Program-made: the position numbers and the translations under genes | Assembly (NCBI GenBank): GCA_017431225.1 | Contig: JAFRLM010000021.1 | Location: 1 to 64,000 of the forward strand | DNA length: 64,000 nucleotides | Direction of reading: 5' to 3' | DNA from: Erysipelotrichaceae bacterium | GTDB taxonomy: Bacteria; Bacillota_I; Bacilli_A; Erysipelotrichales; Erysipelotrichaceae | Notes under the pieces: generated by a model | Database searches by the model: none | The model's input: only the letters and a program-made list of their open reading frames with translations | Told to the model about the DNA's origin: nothing | Part shown: positions 57,055-64,000 of the stretch, piece after piece | How the letters are laid out: each line of letters starts with the position of its first letter | How positions within the stretch are numbered: the first letter of the stretch is position 1

Positions 57055-58908
57055 ATGACGAAAAAGCAGAAAAAGATGCTGACGCGGATCGTCTGCGCCG
57101 CTCTTTTATACGCGCTGGCTCTGCTTCTGCCGGTGCCTGAGCCCGTCAGGCTCGCTTTATTTGTCACTGCCTATCTGATCGTTGCCTGGAATGTGCTCTA
57201 CAAAGCGGTCCGCAATATCGGCAACGGCCAGGTCTTCGATGAAAACTTTTTAATGGCGGTCGCTTCCTTAGGCGCGTTTGCCCTGGGTGAACACTCCGAA
57301 GCGGTCGCGGTCATGTTGTTTTATCAGGTCGGTGAATGGTTCCAGGACTATGCGGTCAACCGTTCCCGCAAGTCTGTCTCCTCACTGATGGACCTGCGTC
57401 CCGACTATGCCAATATTGAGACCGGAGACGGTCTTGAACAGGTCGATCCCGAAGAGATCGAAGAGGGAACTGTGATCGTCGTCAAACCGGGCGAAAGAGT
57501 CCCGCTCGACGGTGTCGTTATCTCCGGAACTTCGCGTCTCGATACTTCGGCCCTGACCGGGGAATCCGTCCCCCGTCAGATCAAAGAAGGGGATGAGGTC
57601 ATCTCCGGCTGTATCAACGAAAGCGGTCTGCTCCGGGTGAAGGTCACGAAGGAATTCGAGAATTCGACCGTTGCCCGCATCCTCGATCTTGTCGAGAATT
57701 CCGCGGAAAAGAAGAGCCGTTCCGAAGCCTTCATCACCAAATTCGCCAAATACTATACGCCGGTCGTGGTCTTCAGCGCTCTGGCGCTGGCGATCCTGCC
57801 GCCGCTTTTCACCGGTATCGGTCAGCTCGAAGTCTGGAAGCAGTGGATCTACCGGGCTCTGACCTTCCTTGTCATCTCCTGTCCCTGCGCCCTGGTATTA
57901 TCAGTCCCGCTTTCTTTCTTCGGCGGGATCGGCGGTGCCAGCCGCAAGGGCATCCTGATCAAGGGCGGCAACTATCTCGAAGCGCTCTGCCAGGTCAAAG
58001 TCCTGGCGATGGACAAGACCGGAACTCTGACAAAAGGCACCTTCGAGGTGCAGAAGACAGTCCCGGAAGAAGGCTTTAGCGCAGAAGAGGTGCTGGCGTA
58101 TGCCGCCTCTGCCGAGAACTATTCTGATCACCCGATCGCGGTTTCCTTAAAGGAAGCTGCCGGGGAAGCAAAGCTCGAGGCGAAGGATGTTGAAGAGACT
58201 GCCGGTCACGGCGTCAAAGCGAGCGTGAACGGCCATGAAGTCCTGGTCGGGAACCGCAAGCTTCTTGAAAAATACGGGATCGCCTGCAAAGATGCGGAGA
58301 ATGATCTCGGGACCGTCGTCTATGTCGCTTTCGACGGCCGTTATGCCGGTCACATCCTGATCGCCGATACGATCAAGGAAGAAGCGAAAGAGGCCGTCGC
58401 TGCTTTAAAAAGAGAAGGGATCCGGGAGACTGTCCTGCTTTCCGGTGACAATAAGCGCACCGCGGAAGCGGTATGCAGAGAGCTCGGGGTCGATGCCTGC
58501 GAGGCGGAACTGCTGCCGGCAGACAAGGTCAGCGCTCTGGAGAAACGGATGTCCGGTCTGAAGGAGACTGAAAAGCTCGCCTTCGTCGGAGACGGCATCA
58601 ATGACGCGCCGGTGCTGATGCGTTCCGATGTCGGTATCGCGATGGGTGCTCTGGGTTCTGATGCCGCGATCGAAGCGGCGGATATCGTGCTGATGGATGA
58701 CAAGGTGACGAAGATCGCAGAAGCGATCCGGATCGCCCGCAAGACCAGCCGCATCGTTTATGAGAACATCTGGTTCGCGATCGGGATCAAGGTCCTGGTG
58801 CTGCTTTTATCGGCATTCGGTCTGACCAATATGTGGTGGGCGGTCTTCGCCGATGTCGGTGTTGCCTTCCTCTGTGTTCTGAACGCGATGCGCTGTCTGA
58901 ATGCGTAA
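57055..58908 (+). CDS. Cd2+/Zn2+-type P1B-ATPase without N-terminal metal domain
   Basis: 617 aa. SCPCALVLSVPLS holds the CPC transmembrane metal site, MDKTGTLTKG the phosphorylated Asp, and FVGDGINDAPVLMRSDVG the hinge. A DxxD-type Lys/Asp set at the last helices fits the Zn/Cd/Pb group (ZntA-like). It exports metal from the cytosol. The missing metal domain is supplied by the preceding small gene. Controlled by the ArsR operator upstream. Confidence 0.9.
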   Translation: MTKKQKKMLTRIVCAALLYALALLLPVPEPVRLALFVTAYLIVAWNVLYKAVRNIGNGQVFDENFLMAVASLGAFALGEHSEAVAVMLFYQVGEWFQDYAVNRSRKSVSSLMDLRPDYANIETGDGLEQVDPEEIEEGTVIVVKPGERVPLDGVVISGTSRLDTSALTGESVPRQIKEGDEVISGCINESGLLRVKVTKEFENSTVARILDLVENSAEKKSRSEAFITKFAKYYTPVVVFSALALAILPPLFTGIGQLEVWKQWIYRALTFLVISCPCALVLSVPLSFFGGIGGASRKGILIKGGNYLEALCQVKVLAMDKTGTLTKGTFEVQKTVPEEGFSAEEVLAYAASAENYSDHPIAVSLKEAAGEAKLEAKDVEETAGHGVKASVNGHEVLVGNRKLLEKYGIACKDAENDLGTVVYVAFDGRYAGHILIADTIKEEAKEAVAALKREGIRETVLLSGDNKRTAEAVCRELGVDACEAELLPADKVSALEKRMSGLKETEKLAFVGDGINDAPVLMRSDVGIAMGALGSDAAIEAADIVLMDDKVTKIAEAIRIARKTSRIVYENIWFAIGIKVLVLLLSAFGLTNMWWAVFADVGVAFLCVLNAMRCLNA

Positions 58909-58937
58909 ATATGGAACTTTCAGCTCAGTTATGCCAT

Positions 58938-58968
58938 AATACCCCTGTAAAGAACGGGGGTATTTTTT
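58938..58968 (+). terminator. Terminator-like hairpin abutting the next start codon
   Basis: AATACCCC (58938-58945) pairs with GGGGTATT (58957-58964), then T to 58968. The ATG at 58969 follows with no gap. It ends the pump operon and also lies in the leader of the TSCPD gene. Confidence 0.7.
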
Positions 58969-59223
58969 ATGAAACATGTTGAGTATCGTCCCAAAGGCGT
59001 CTGTTCCGTCAAAGTGGAATTCGATATCGAAGACGGCAAGATCTACAACACGAGATTCGAACGCGGCTGCAACGGCAACCTGAAGGCCATCGGCAGACTC
59101 GTTGAGGGCAGAGATGCCGCGGAAGTCGCAGCGATCTTAAAAGGAAACGACTGCATGAACAGAGGCACATCCTGTGCCGATCAGTTCTCCAAAGCGATCG
59201 AGGAAGCTCTGGCAGCGGAATAA
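58969..59223 (+). CDS. TSCPD-domain protein (TIGR03905-like)
   Basis: 84 aa. RFERGCNGNLKAIGRLVEGR and the terminal CMNRGTSCADQFSKAIEEAL match the TSCPD domain found at the C-terminus of some ribonucleotide reductases and as small free proteins. Four Cys-type positions could bind a metal. Function of the free form unknown. No ribosome site. Confidence 0.82.
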   Translation: MKHVEYRPKGVCSVKVEFDIEDGKIYNTRFERGCNGNLKAIGRLVEGRDAAEVAAILKGNDCMNRGTSCADQFSKAIEEALAAE

Positions 59224-59261
59224 AGACCGTTGCTTTTTACTGAAAGGAAGAGGAAGCGTAT

Positions 59262-60128
59262 ATGAGACTTACAGACAGGATCTTCGGCGGGATCAAAATG
59301 AGCTGGGGCAAAGTGATCGCGCTGGCAGTTGGCTGCGCGCTGCTGACGACTGTCTTTCTTCTGTTTCCGGTCTTCAAAGGAACTTCTTTTGAACGGATGG
59401 GCGTGTATCTCGAGGCCTGGTTCCTGCCGGCCGTACTGATCATGGCCAACACGGATTCGCCGAAGGATTCCGCTCTGAAGGTCTTCGTCTTCTTTCTCAT
59501 CAGCCAGCCGCTGATCTATCTTTTCCAGGTTCCTTTCACGGAACTGGGCTGGAGCATCTTCCGTTATTACGGATACTGGTTCCTGTGGACACTGGCGACA
59601 CTGCCGCTGGCCTATTTCGGCTGGCATATCCGCCGCCGTGACTGGCGGAGCGTTCTGATCTTCGCTCCGGTCCTGGCATTTCTCGGCTACACCGCCGCGG
59701 ATTGCGCTCTGACCTGCTCGCGGGAATTTCCGCGCTTACTGATCGCTGCGCTTTTCTGCATCGCTCAGATCCTGCTCTATGTCTGCGCCTTTTTCCCGAA
59801 GGGGCTGCAGAAACTGGCAGGCATCACATTTCCTGCAACTGCAGCCGTTGTCTTCCTGCTGCTGACACCTTCGCTCGATCTGACTGTCAGCAGGCAGCTT
59901 CCGGAAGGACACGTTTATTCCTCGGAAGCAGTCTTGAAGAGCGATGACAGCGAAGCGGTGAATATACAGCTGGCAGGCGAGAAAACCGTGTATATCCATG
60001 TTAGTGAATACGGGACGTACGGATTCACCGTGGAGGACAACGGAAAGACCGACCGTTATCAGCTGGAAGTCTATCAGCGCGAGGACGGCTATCCGGAGAT
60101 CGCGATCACTTATCTGGGAGAAAAATAA
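59262..60128 (+). CDS. Membrane protein of unknown function
   Basis: 288 aa. Six hydrophobic segments to about residue 205, then an outside C-terminal domain of about 80 residues (VNIQLAGEKTVYIHVSEYGTYGF). AAAGGAAGAGGAAG serves the ATG at 59262. The opening MRLTDRIFGGIKMSW is shared with uncharacterised proteins from related Bacillota as I remember them. No function assigned. Confidence 0.7.
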   Translation: MRLTDRIFGGIKMSWGKVIALAVGCALLTTVFLLFPVFKGTSFERMGVYLEAWFLPAVLIMANTDSPKDSALKVFVFFLISQPLIYLFQVPFTELGWSIFRYYGYWFLWTLATLPLAYFGWHIRRRDWRSVLIFAPVLAFLGYTAADCALTCSREFPRLLIAALFCIAQILLYVCAFFPKGLQKLAGITFPATAAVVFLLLTPSLDLTVSRQLPEGHVYSSEAVLKSDDSEAVNIQLAGEKTVYIHVSEYGTYGFTVEDNGKTDRYQLEVYQREDGYPEIAITYLGEK

Positions 60129-60129
60129 G

Positions 60130-60156
60130 AAAACGCAGGGAGCTCCTGCGTTTTGC
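60130..60156 (+). terminator. Terminator of the TSCPD/membrane-protein operon
   Basis: AAAACGCAGG (60130-60139) pairs with CCTGCGTTTT (60145-60154). Confidence 0.85.
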
Positions 60157-60159
60157 GTA

Positions 60160-60570
60160 AATAAAAAGGATCTATTGACCCCACAACTATTATTATACTA
60201 TGAAAAAATTATAAATAACAGACTTGTATATAAAAACGGGTTTGTTAATATGAGGGTGAAGAAAGGGCGGTTGTACAATTCAATCGAAAGGTACAGACCA
60301 ATGGGCAAGTTACAATAGAAAAAGTCCTTATTTGAAAAAACAGATAAAGACGCCCAGAATCACGATCGGAAACCCGGAGAAATTGTTAGAAAAAAGTCTG
60401 CTGATAATAATTTAGAGACCGGGAAAGTATTTCCAAACGTAGAACAAGCATGAAAAGAAAAATGGGTTAAGATCGGGATTCCATTCTTCATCACAGTTGC
60501 CGGCTGACAGATTCGGAATATCGGATACGAGCTGATGAACAACAAATCAAGTCTGTAGTACGGTAACGGA
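60160..60570 (+). other. AT-rich gene-poor patch, decayed ORF or RNA gene
   Basis: About 410 bases clearly richer in A and T than all neighbours. A TTGACC (60174-60179) followed by a TACTAT gives a possible promoter, and the terminator at 60571 would end its transcript. Short coding-like pieces occur in shifting frames: MRVKKGRLYNSIERYRPMG, then a KSADNNLETGKVFPNVEQ piece after a stop in the same frame, and KWVKIGIPFFITVAG in another. No complete gene. No T-box or SAM riboswitch motif was found before metG. Confidence 0.4.
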
Positions 60571-60610
60571 AGAGATCGTTCCTAACGCGCGAAGGAGCGA
60601 TCTTTTCTTT
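60571..60610 (+). terminator. Strong terminator upstream of metG
   Basis: GATCGTTCCT (60574-60583) pairs with AGGAGCGATC (60593-60602, one wobble), then TTTTCTTTT. It has no annotated gene upstream closer than 440 bases, so it either ends an RNA from the AT-rich patch or acts as an attenuator of metG. Confidence 0.75.
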
Positions 60611-60706
60611 TGCCCGGAAAACCATTCCGGGGCTTGCACTGTCTTTCTTTACAATAGCGAAAATGATACAATTAGCGCGTAACGAAAGAGTTAACGAGGT
60701 TTTATT

Positions 60707-62668
60707 ATGAGCGAGAAAAAACCCTATTACATTACCACTGCGATCGCGTATGCCTCCGGCAAACCGCACATCGGCAACACCTATGAGATCATTCTGGCGG
60801 ACGCCATTGCCCGCTATAAACGTTTCCAGGGGTATGATGTCCGTTTTCAGACCGGCACCGATGAACACGGTCAGAAGATCGAGGAAAAAGCTGTCGCAGC
60901 CGGCATGACCCCGAAAGAATATGTTGACAAGACGGTCGCCGAGATCAAGCGCATCTTTGATCTGATGAACACTTCCTATGACCGCTTCCAGAGAACAACG
61001 GATCCTTACCACGAGAAGCAGGTCCAGAAGATGTTCAAGAAGATGTACGACAAGGGCGATATCTATAAATCCCAGTACGAAGGCTGGTACTGCACACCGG
61101 ATGAGTCTTTCTGGACCGATTCCCAGGTCAAGAAACTCGAAGACGGCACCGTCGTCTGCCCGGACTGCGGCCGTCCGGTCCGCAAGGCCAAAGAGGAAGC
61201 TTACTTCTTCCGTATGTCCAAATACGCTGACCGTCTGATGAAGCACATCGAGGAACATCCGGAATTCATTCAGCCGGTCTCCCGTAAGAACGAGATGGTC
61301 AATAACTTCCTGAAGCCGGGTCTGCAGGATCTCTGCGTTTCCCGAACAAGCTTCAAGTGGGGCATCCCGGTCGACTTCGACCCGAACCATGTCGTCTATG
61401 TCTGGCTCGACGCCTTAACGAACTACATCACCGGTCTTGAATACGACGCGGACGGAAATCACGGCGAGCTCTATCACAAATACTGGCCGGCCGATCTGCA
61501 TCTGATCGGTAAGGATATCATCCGTTTCCATACCTTATACTGGCCGATCTTCCTGATGTCTCTGGGCGAACCGCTGCCGAAACAGGTCTTCGGTCATCCG
61601 TGGCTCTTACAGGCGGACGGCAAGATGTCCAAATCCAAGGGCAATGTCATCTATGCCGATGACCTCGTCGACCTCTATGGTGTCGACGCGGTTCGTTTCT
61701 TCGTCATCCATGAGATGCCGTTCGATAACGACGGTGTCATCTCCTGGGAGCTGATGGTCGAACGCTACAATACGATGCTGGCGAATATCCTGGGCAACCT
61801 CGTCAAGCGTACGATCTCCATGACCAACAAGTATTTCAAGGGTGTTGTCACCGACGCCGGCGTGACCGGGGAAGTCGACGAAGACCTGAAGAATACAGTC
61901 CTTGAAGCAGTGAAGACCTGCTCCGCCAAGATGGATGAGCTGCGTGTCGCAGATGCCCTCGACGCGGTATTCACGATCTTCCGCCGCTGCAACAAATACA
62001 TCGATGAGACCGAACCGTGGATCCTGGCCAAGGACGAGGCAAAGGCTGACCGCTTACGCACCGTCATGTACAACCTGACCGAAGCGATCACGATCGGCGC
62101 TTCGCTGCTCGAAAGCTTTATGCCGGAAACATCCGCAGCGATCCTCAAACAGCTGAATACAACAAAACGTCCGCTGGAGGAGATGGACCGTTTCGGACTC
62201 TATCCTTCCGGAAACACCGTTACCGACGCTCCGGAGACCCTCTTCGAAAGAAAGGATCTAGAAGCGGTATTAAAGCAGATGGAAGAGAAAAAGGAAGAAG
62301 AAGCTGCTCCGGCACAGCCCGCGATCGAACATCTGCCGGAGATCAACTATGAGGATTTCGCCAAGCTCGAACTGCGTGTCGGTACTGTCTTGAGCTGTGA
62401 GGCGCATCCGAAAGCAGACAAGCTGCTCGTCTTCAAGCTCGACTTCGGCGGCGAGGAACGCACCATCGTTTCCGGTCTCGCGAAGTTCTACAAGCCGGAA
62501 GACCTGATCGGAAAGAACGTCTGCGCTTTCCTGAATCTGGCGCCGCGCAAGCTGCGCGGGATCGAATCCCAGGGCATGATCCTGACTGCTTCCCGCTTCA
62601 ATGAAAAGGGCGAGGAAGAGGTCGAAGTCCTGACTTCACCGCTGCCGGCAGGATCTCTGATCAGCTGA
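60707..62668 (+). CDS. metG: Methionyl-tRNA synthetase
   Basis: 653 aa. The HIGH-type GKPHIGNTYE and KMSKSKGN loops are intact. A CPDCGRP zinc knuckle with the earlier WYCTPDE Cys lies in the connective region. The C-terminal domain (from about residue 550: YEDFAKLELRVGTVLSCE) is the EMAP-II/Trbp111 tRNA-binding fold. It charges tRNA-Met. The ribosome site is weak (ACGAGG 10 bases upstream). The stop overlaps dtd. Confidence 0.96.
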   Translation: MSEKKPYYITTAIAYASGKPHIGNTYEIILADAIARYKRFQGYDVRFQTGTDEHGQKIEEKAVAAGMTPKEYVDKTVAEIKRIFDLMNTSYDRFQRTTDPYHEKQVQKMFKKMYDKGDIYKSQYEGWYCTPDESFWTDSQVKKLEDGTVVCPDCGRPVRKAKEEAYFFRMSKYADRLMKHIEEHPEFIQPVSRKNEMVNNFLKPGLQDLCVSRTSFKWGIPVDFDPNHVVYVWLDALTNYITGLEYDADGNHGELYHKYWPADLHLIGKDIIRFHTLYWPIFLMSLGEPLPKQVFGHPWLLQADGKMSKSKGNVIYADDLVDLYGVDAVRFFVIHEMPFDNDGVISWELMVERYNTMLANILGNLVKRTISMTNKYFKGVVTDAGVTGEVDEDLKNTVLEAVKTCSAKMDELRVADALDAVFTIFRRCNKYIDETEPWILAKDEAKADRLRTVMYNLTEAITIGASLLESFMPETSAAILKQLNTTKRPLEEMDRFGLYPSGNTVTDAPETLFERKDLEAVLKQMEEKKEEEAAPAQPAIEHLPEINYEDFAKLELRVGTVLSCEAHPKADKLLVFKLDFGGEERTIVSGLAKFYKPEDLIGKNVCAFLNLAPRKLRGIESQGMILTASRFNEKGEEEVEVLTSPLPAGSLIS

Positions 62669-63108
62669 TGAGACTGACGGTCCAGCGCGTCAGCGAAGCC
62701 TCCTGCACCGTTGACGGGAAACAGATCTCCGAGATCGGACCGGGCTATATGCTGCTGGTCGGATTCTCCGTCGACGACAACGAGGCGATCGCGAAAAAAA
62801 TGGCGCAGAAAGTAGCAAAACTGCGCGTCTTCTCCGATGAAGAGGGGAAGATGAATCTGGATATCCATGCGGTGAACGGCGAGATCCTCTCGATCTCCCA
62901 GTTCACGCTTTACGGGGATGCCCGCAAGGGCAACCGCCCCAGCTTCGTCCGGGCTCTCGGCGGTCCGGAAGCCATTAAGCTCTACGATTATTTCAATCAG
63001 TGCCTGCGGGAAGAAGGCCTGCAGGTCAAGACCGGCATTTTCGGCGCCGATATGAAGATCGCGCTCGTCAATGACGGTCCGGTCACGATCTGGCTGGAAG
63101 GAGAGTAA
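62668..63108 (+). CDS. dtd: D-aminoacyl-tRNA deacylase
   Basis: 146 aa. RLTVQRVSEASCTVDG starts it, SQFTLYGDARKGNRPSF and the late NDGPVTIWLE (cis Gly-Pro of the active site) are Dtd signatures. It removes D-amino acids from tRNA. Coupled to metG by a TGATG overlap. Confidence 0.95.
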   Translation: MRLTVQRVSEASCTVDGKQISEIGPGYMLLVGFSVDDNEAIAKKMAQKVAKLRVFSDEEGKMNLDIHAVNGEILSISQFTLYGDARKGNRPSFVRALGGPEAIKLYDYFNQCLREEGLQVKTGIFGADMKIALVNDGPVTIWLEGE

Positions 63109-63109
63109 T

Positions 63110-63955
63110 ATGCATGTTGTTTATGGTTCAGAACTGTCACTTCGTCTGAAAGGCGAACTGAAGGAAAAACTGTTCGGCCCGGAATTCAAACGGAAACCGA
63201 AACTGGCGATCGTTTTAGCCGGCGACAATCCGGCGTCGCTTTCCTATGTCAAGGGAAAGGGTAAAGCCTGTGAGGAAGTCGGAATGGACTTCCTGCTGCA
63301 GAAGTATCCGGAAGATGTCCGTGAAGAAGAGCTGCTGCAGGCAGTCTGTGATCTGAATCATGACGACAGTATCGACGGCATCATCGTCCAGCTGCCGCTG
63401 CCGCAGGGTCTGAATGAAAAGAAGATCCTGGACGCGGTCGATCCTTCCAAGGATGTGGACGGTCTGCATCCGGTCAATACCGGAAAACTGTTCCTGGGAG
63501 AGAAGGACGGATTTGTTCCCTGCACCGCCCAGGGCGTCGTTGCCCTGCTGAAAGAGATGGGCGAGGAGCTCTGCGGAAAGAACGCAGTCATCATCGGCCG
63601 CAGCAAGCTCGTCGGCATGCCGCTTACCAAACTGCTGCTGAACGAGAACTGCACGGTCACCGTCTGTCATTCCCGCACGAAGGACCTGGCGGAGATCGCC
63701 TCCAAAGCGGATATCCTGGTCGTCGCGATCGGAAAACCGCGCTTCATTACAGCGGACTACATCAAGGAGGGCGCCTGTGTCGTGGATGTCGGTGTGAACC
63801 GGGTCGACGGCAAGCTCTGCGGAGATGTGGATTTCGAGAATGTCAAAGAAAAATGCCGCGCGATCACACCGGTCCCGAAAGGTGTCGGACCGATGACGAT
63901 CACGATGCTGCTGGAGAATACGGCGAAAGCCTATCTGATGAGGAATGCTGAATGA
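63110..63955 (+). CDS. folD: Methylenetetrahydrofolate dehydrogenase/cyclohydrolase
   Basis: 281 aa. GDNPASLSYVKGKGKACEEVG holds the catalytic Lys, DGIIVQLPLP the substrate loop, and IIGRSKLVGMPL with GVGPMTITMLL the NADP half. It makes 10-formyl-tetrahydrofolate from 5,10-methylene-THF, so it also supports the purine operon. The ATG at 63110 has GGAGAG just upstream; the longer frame starts inside dtd. Confidence 0.95.
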   Translation: MHVVYGSELSLRLKGELKEKLFGPEFKRKPKLAIVLAGDNPASLSYVKGKGKACEEVGMDFLLQKYPEDVREEELLQAVCDLNHDDSIDGIIVQLPLPQGLNEKKILDAVDPSKDVDGLHPVNTGKLFLGEKDGFVPCTAQGVVALLKEMGEELCGKNAVIIGRSKLVGMPLTKLLLNENCTVTVCHSRTKDLAEIASKADILVVAIGKPRFITADYIKEGACVVDVGVNRVDGKLCGDVDFENVKEKCRAITPVPKGVGPMTITMLLENTAKAYLMRNAE

Positions 63956-64000
63956 TCGAGAATTACGGACTTGACGATATCGTCGAAATGAAGAAGGAAC
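63952..64000 (+). CDS. DUF951-like small protein, first 16 codons (cut by window edge)
   Basis: The ATG overlaps the folD stop. The visible residues MIENYGLDDIVEMKKE match the conserved start of DUF951 proteins (about 65 aa, zinc-ribbon-like, often near rpsF/ychF in Bacillota). Only the start is visible. Confidence 0.65.
   Translation, partial: MIENYGLDDIVEMKKE

Noticed and set aside
60160-60706. T-box or SAM riboswitch controlling metG
   Set aside because: No T-box GGTGG-ACCGCG segment, no specifier-loop arrangement, and no SAM-I core could be found; only a terminator is clear.

Overview
The window looks like the chromosome of a Bacillota (Firmicutes) bacterium, most likely from Erysipelotrichia. 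This is inferred from Gram-positive gene families and gene orders: a glmU-like gene next to prs, rnmV-rsmA-ispE, secA-prfB with the classical RF2 frameshift, a CIRCE-controlled hsp20, SOS boxes of the Bacillus LexA type, a ZTP riboswitch on a purine operon and a large PurL. Base composition is moderate (about 50% GC by eye). No taxonomic search could be run.

Bases 1 to about 12,900 are an accessory, probably integrative, element. Its left end lies outside the window. It carries a cut-off GNAT acetyltransferase, then a cassette under a near-consensus SOS box: a LexA-like repressor/protease, small zinc-ribbon proteins, an ImmA-type metalloprotease, a Y-family DNA polymerase, a YolD-like protein, GyrI-like and TfoX-like proteins and a cyclic phosphodiesterase. 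An XRE regulator and a divergent AAA/DUF4143 ATPase follow. Next comes a roughly 500-base, gene-free stretch packed with strong hairpins, placed directly before a DGQH/ParB-like protein and a MazF/PemK-like RNase. A small excisionase-like gene, two tandem paralogous tyrosine integrases and an end region with short direct repeats close the element. The RNA/DGQH/MazF-like unit is the best candidate here for an undescribed system.

Bases 12,900 to 42,800 are ordinary chromosome with short operons in both orientations. They include a TetR-hydrolase-methyltransferase operon, DNA glycosylase plus low-molecular-weight phosphatase, HIRAN protein, phosphoesterase, TauE/SafE permease, DUF1576 membrane protein, a lipoprotein, a GntR-regulated membrane protein, tRNA-Pro, thermonuclease, Hsp20, a CofE-like protein, rnmV-rsmA-ispE, a degenerate GlmU-like protein plus prs, an RNA-modification/tRNA-editing/HAD operon, an amidase, mscL, malQ-ispD, a cold-shock gene, secA and prfB. 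Intergenic regions are very compact. Stop codons lie inside or at the edge of terminator hairpins, and at least nine genes have a -10 box only 6-7 bases before the start codon and no Shine-Dalgarno, which suggests leaderless mRNAs.

Bases 42,900 to 55,920 form a de novo purine operon behind a ZTP (pfl) riboswitch: purE, purC, a purF lacking the usual N-terminal cysteine, purM, purN, a stand-alone IMP cyclohydrolase, a stand-alone AICAR transformylase, purD, purL and fhs. Together they cover most steps from PRPP to IMP, and fhs supplies 10-formyl-tetrahydrofolate. The AIR-forming and AICAR-forming steps are present, but purB and purK are not in the window. The rest holds ogt with an ArsR repressor, a split Cd/Zn P-type ATPase system, a TSCPD protein, a membrane protein, an AT-rich gene-poor patch, and metG-dtd-folD followed by the first codons of a DUF951-like gene.
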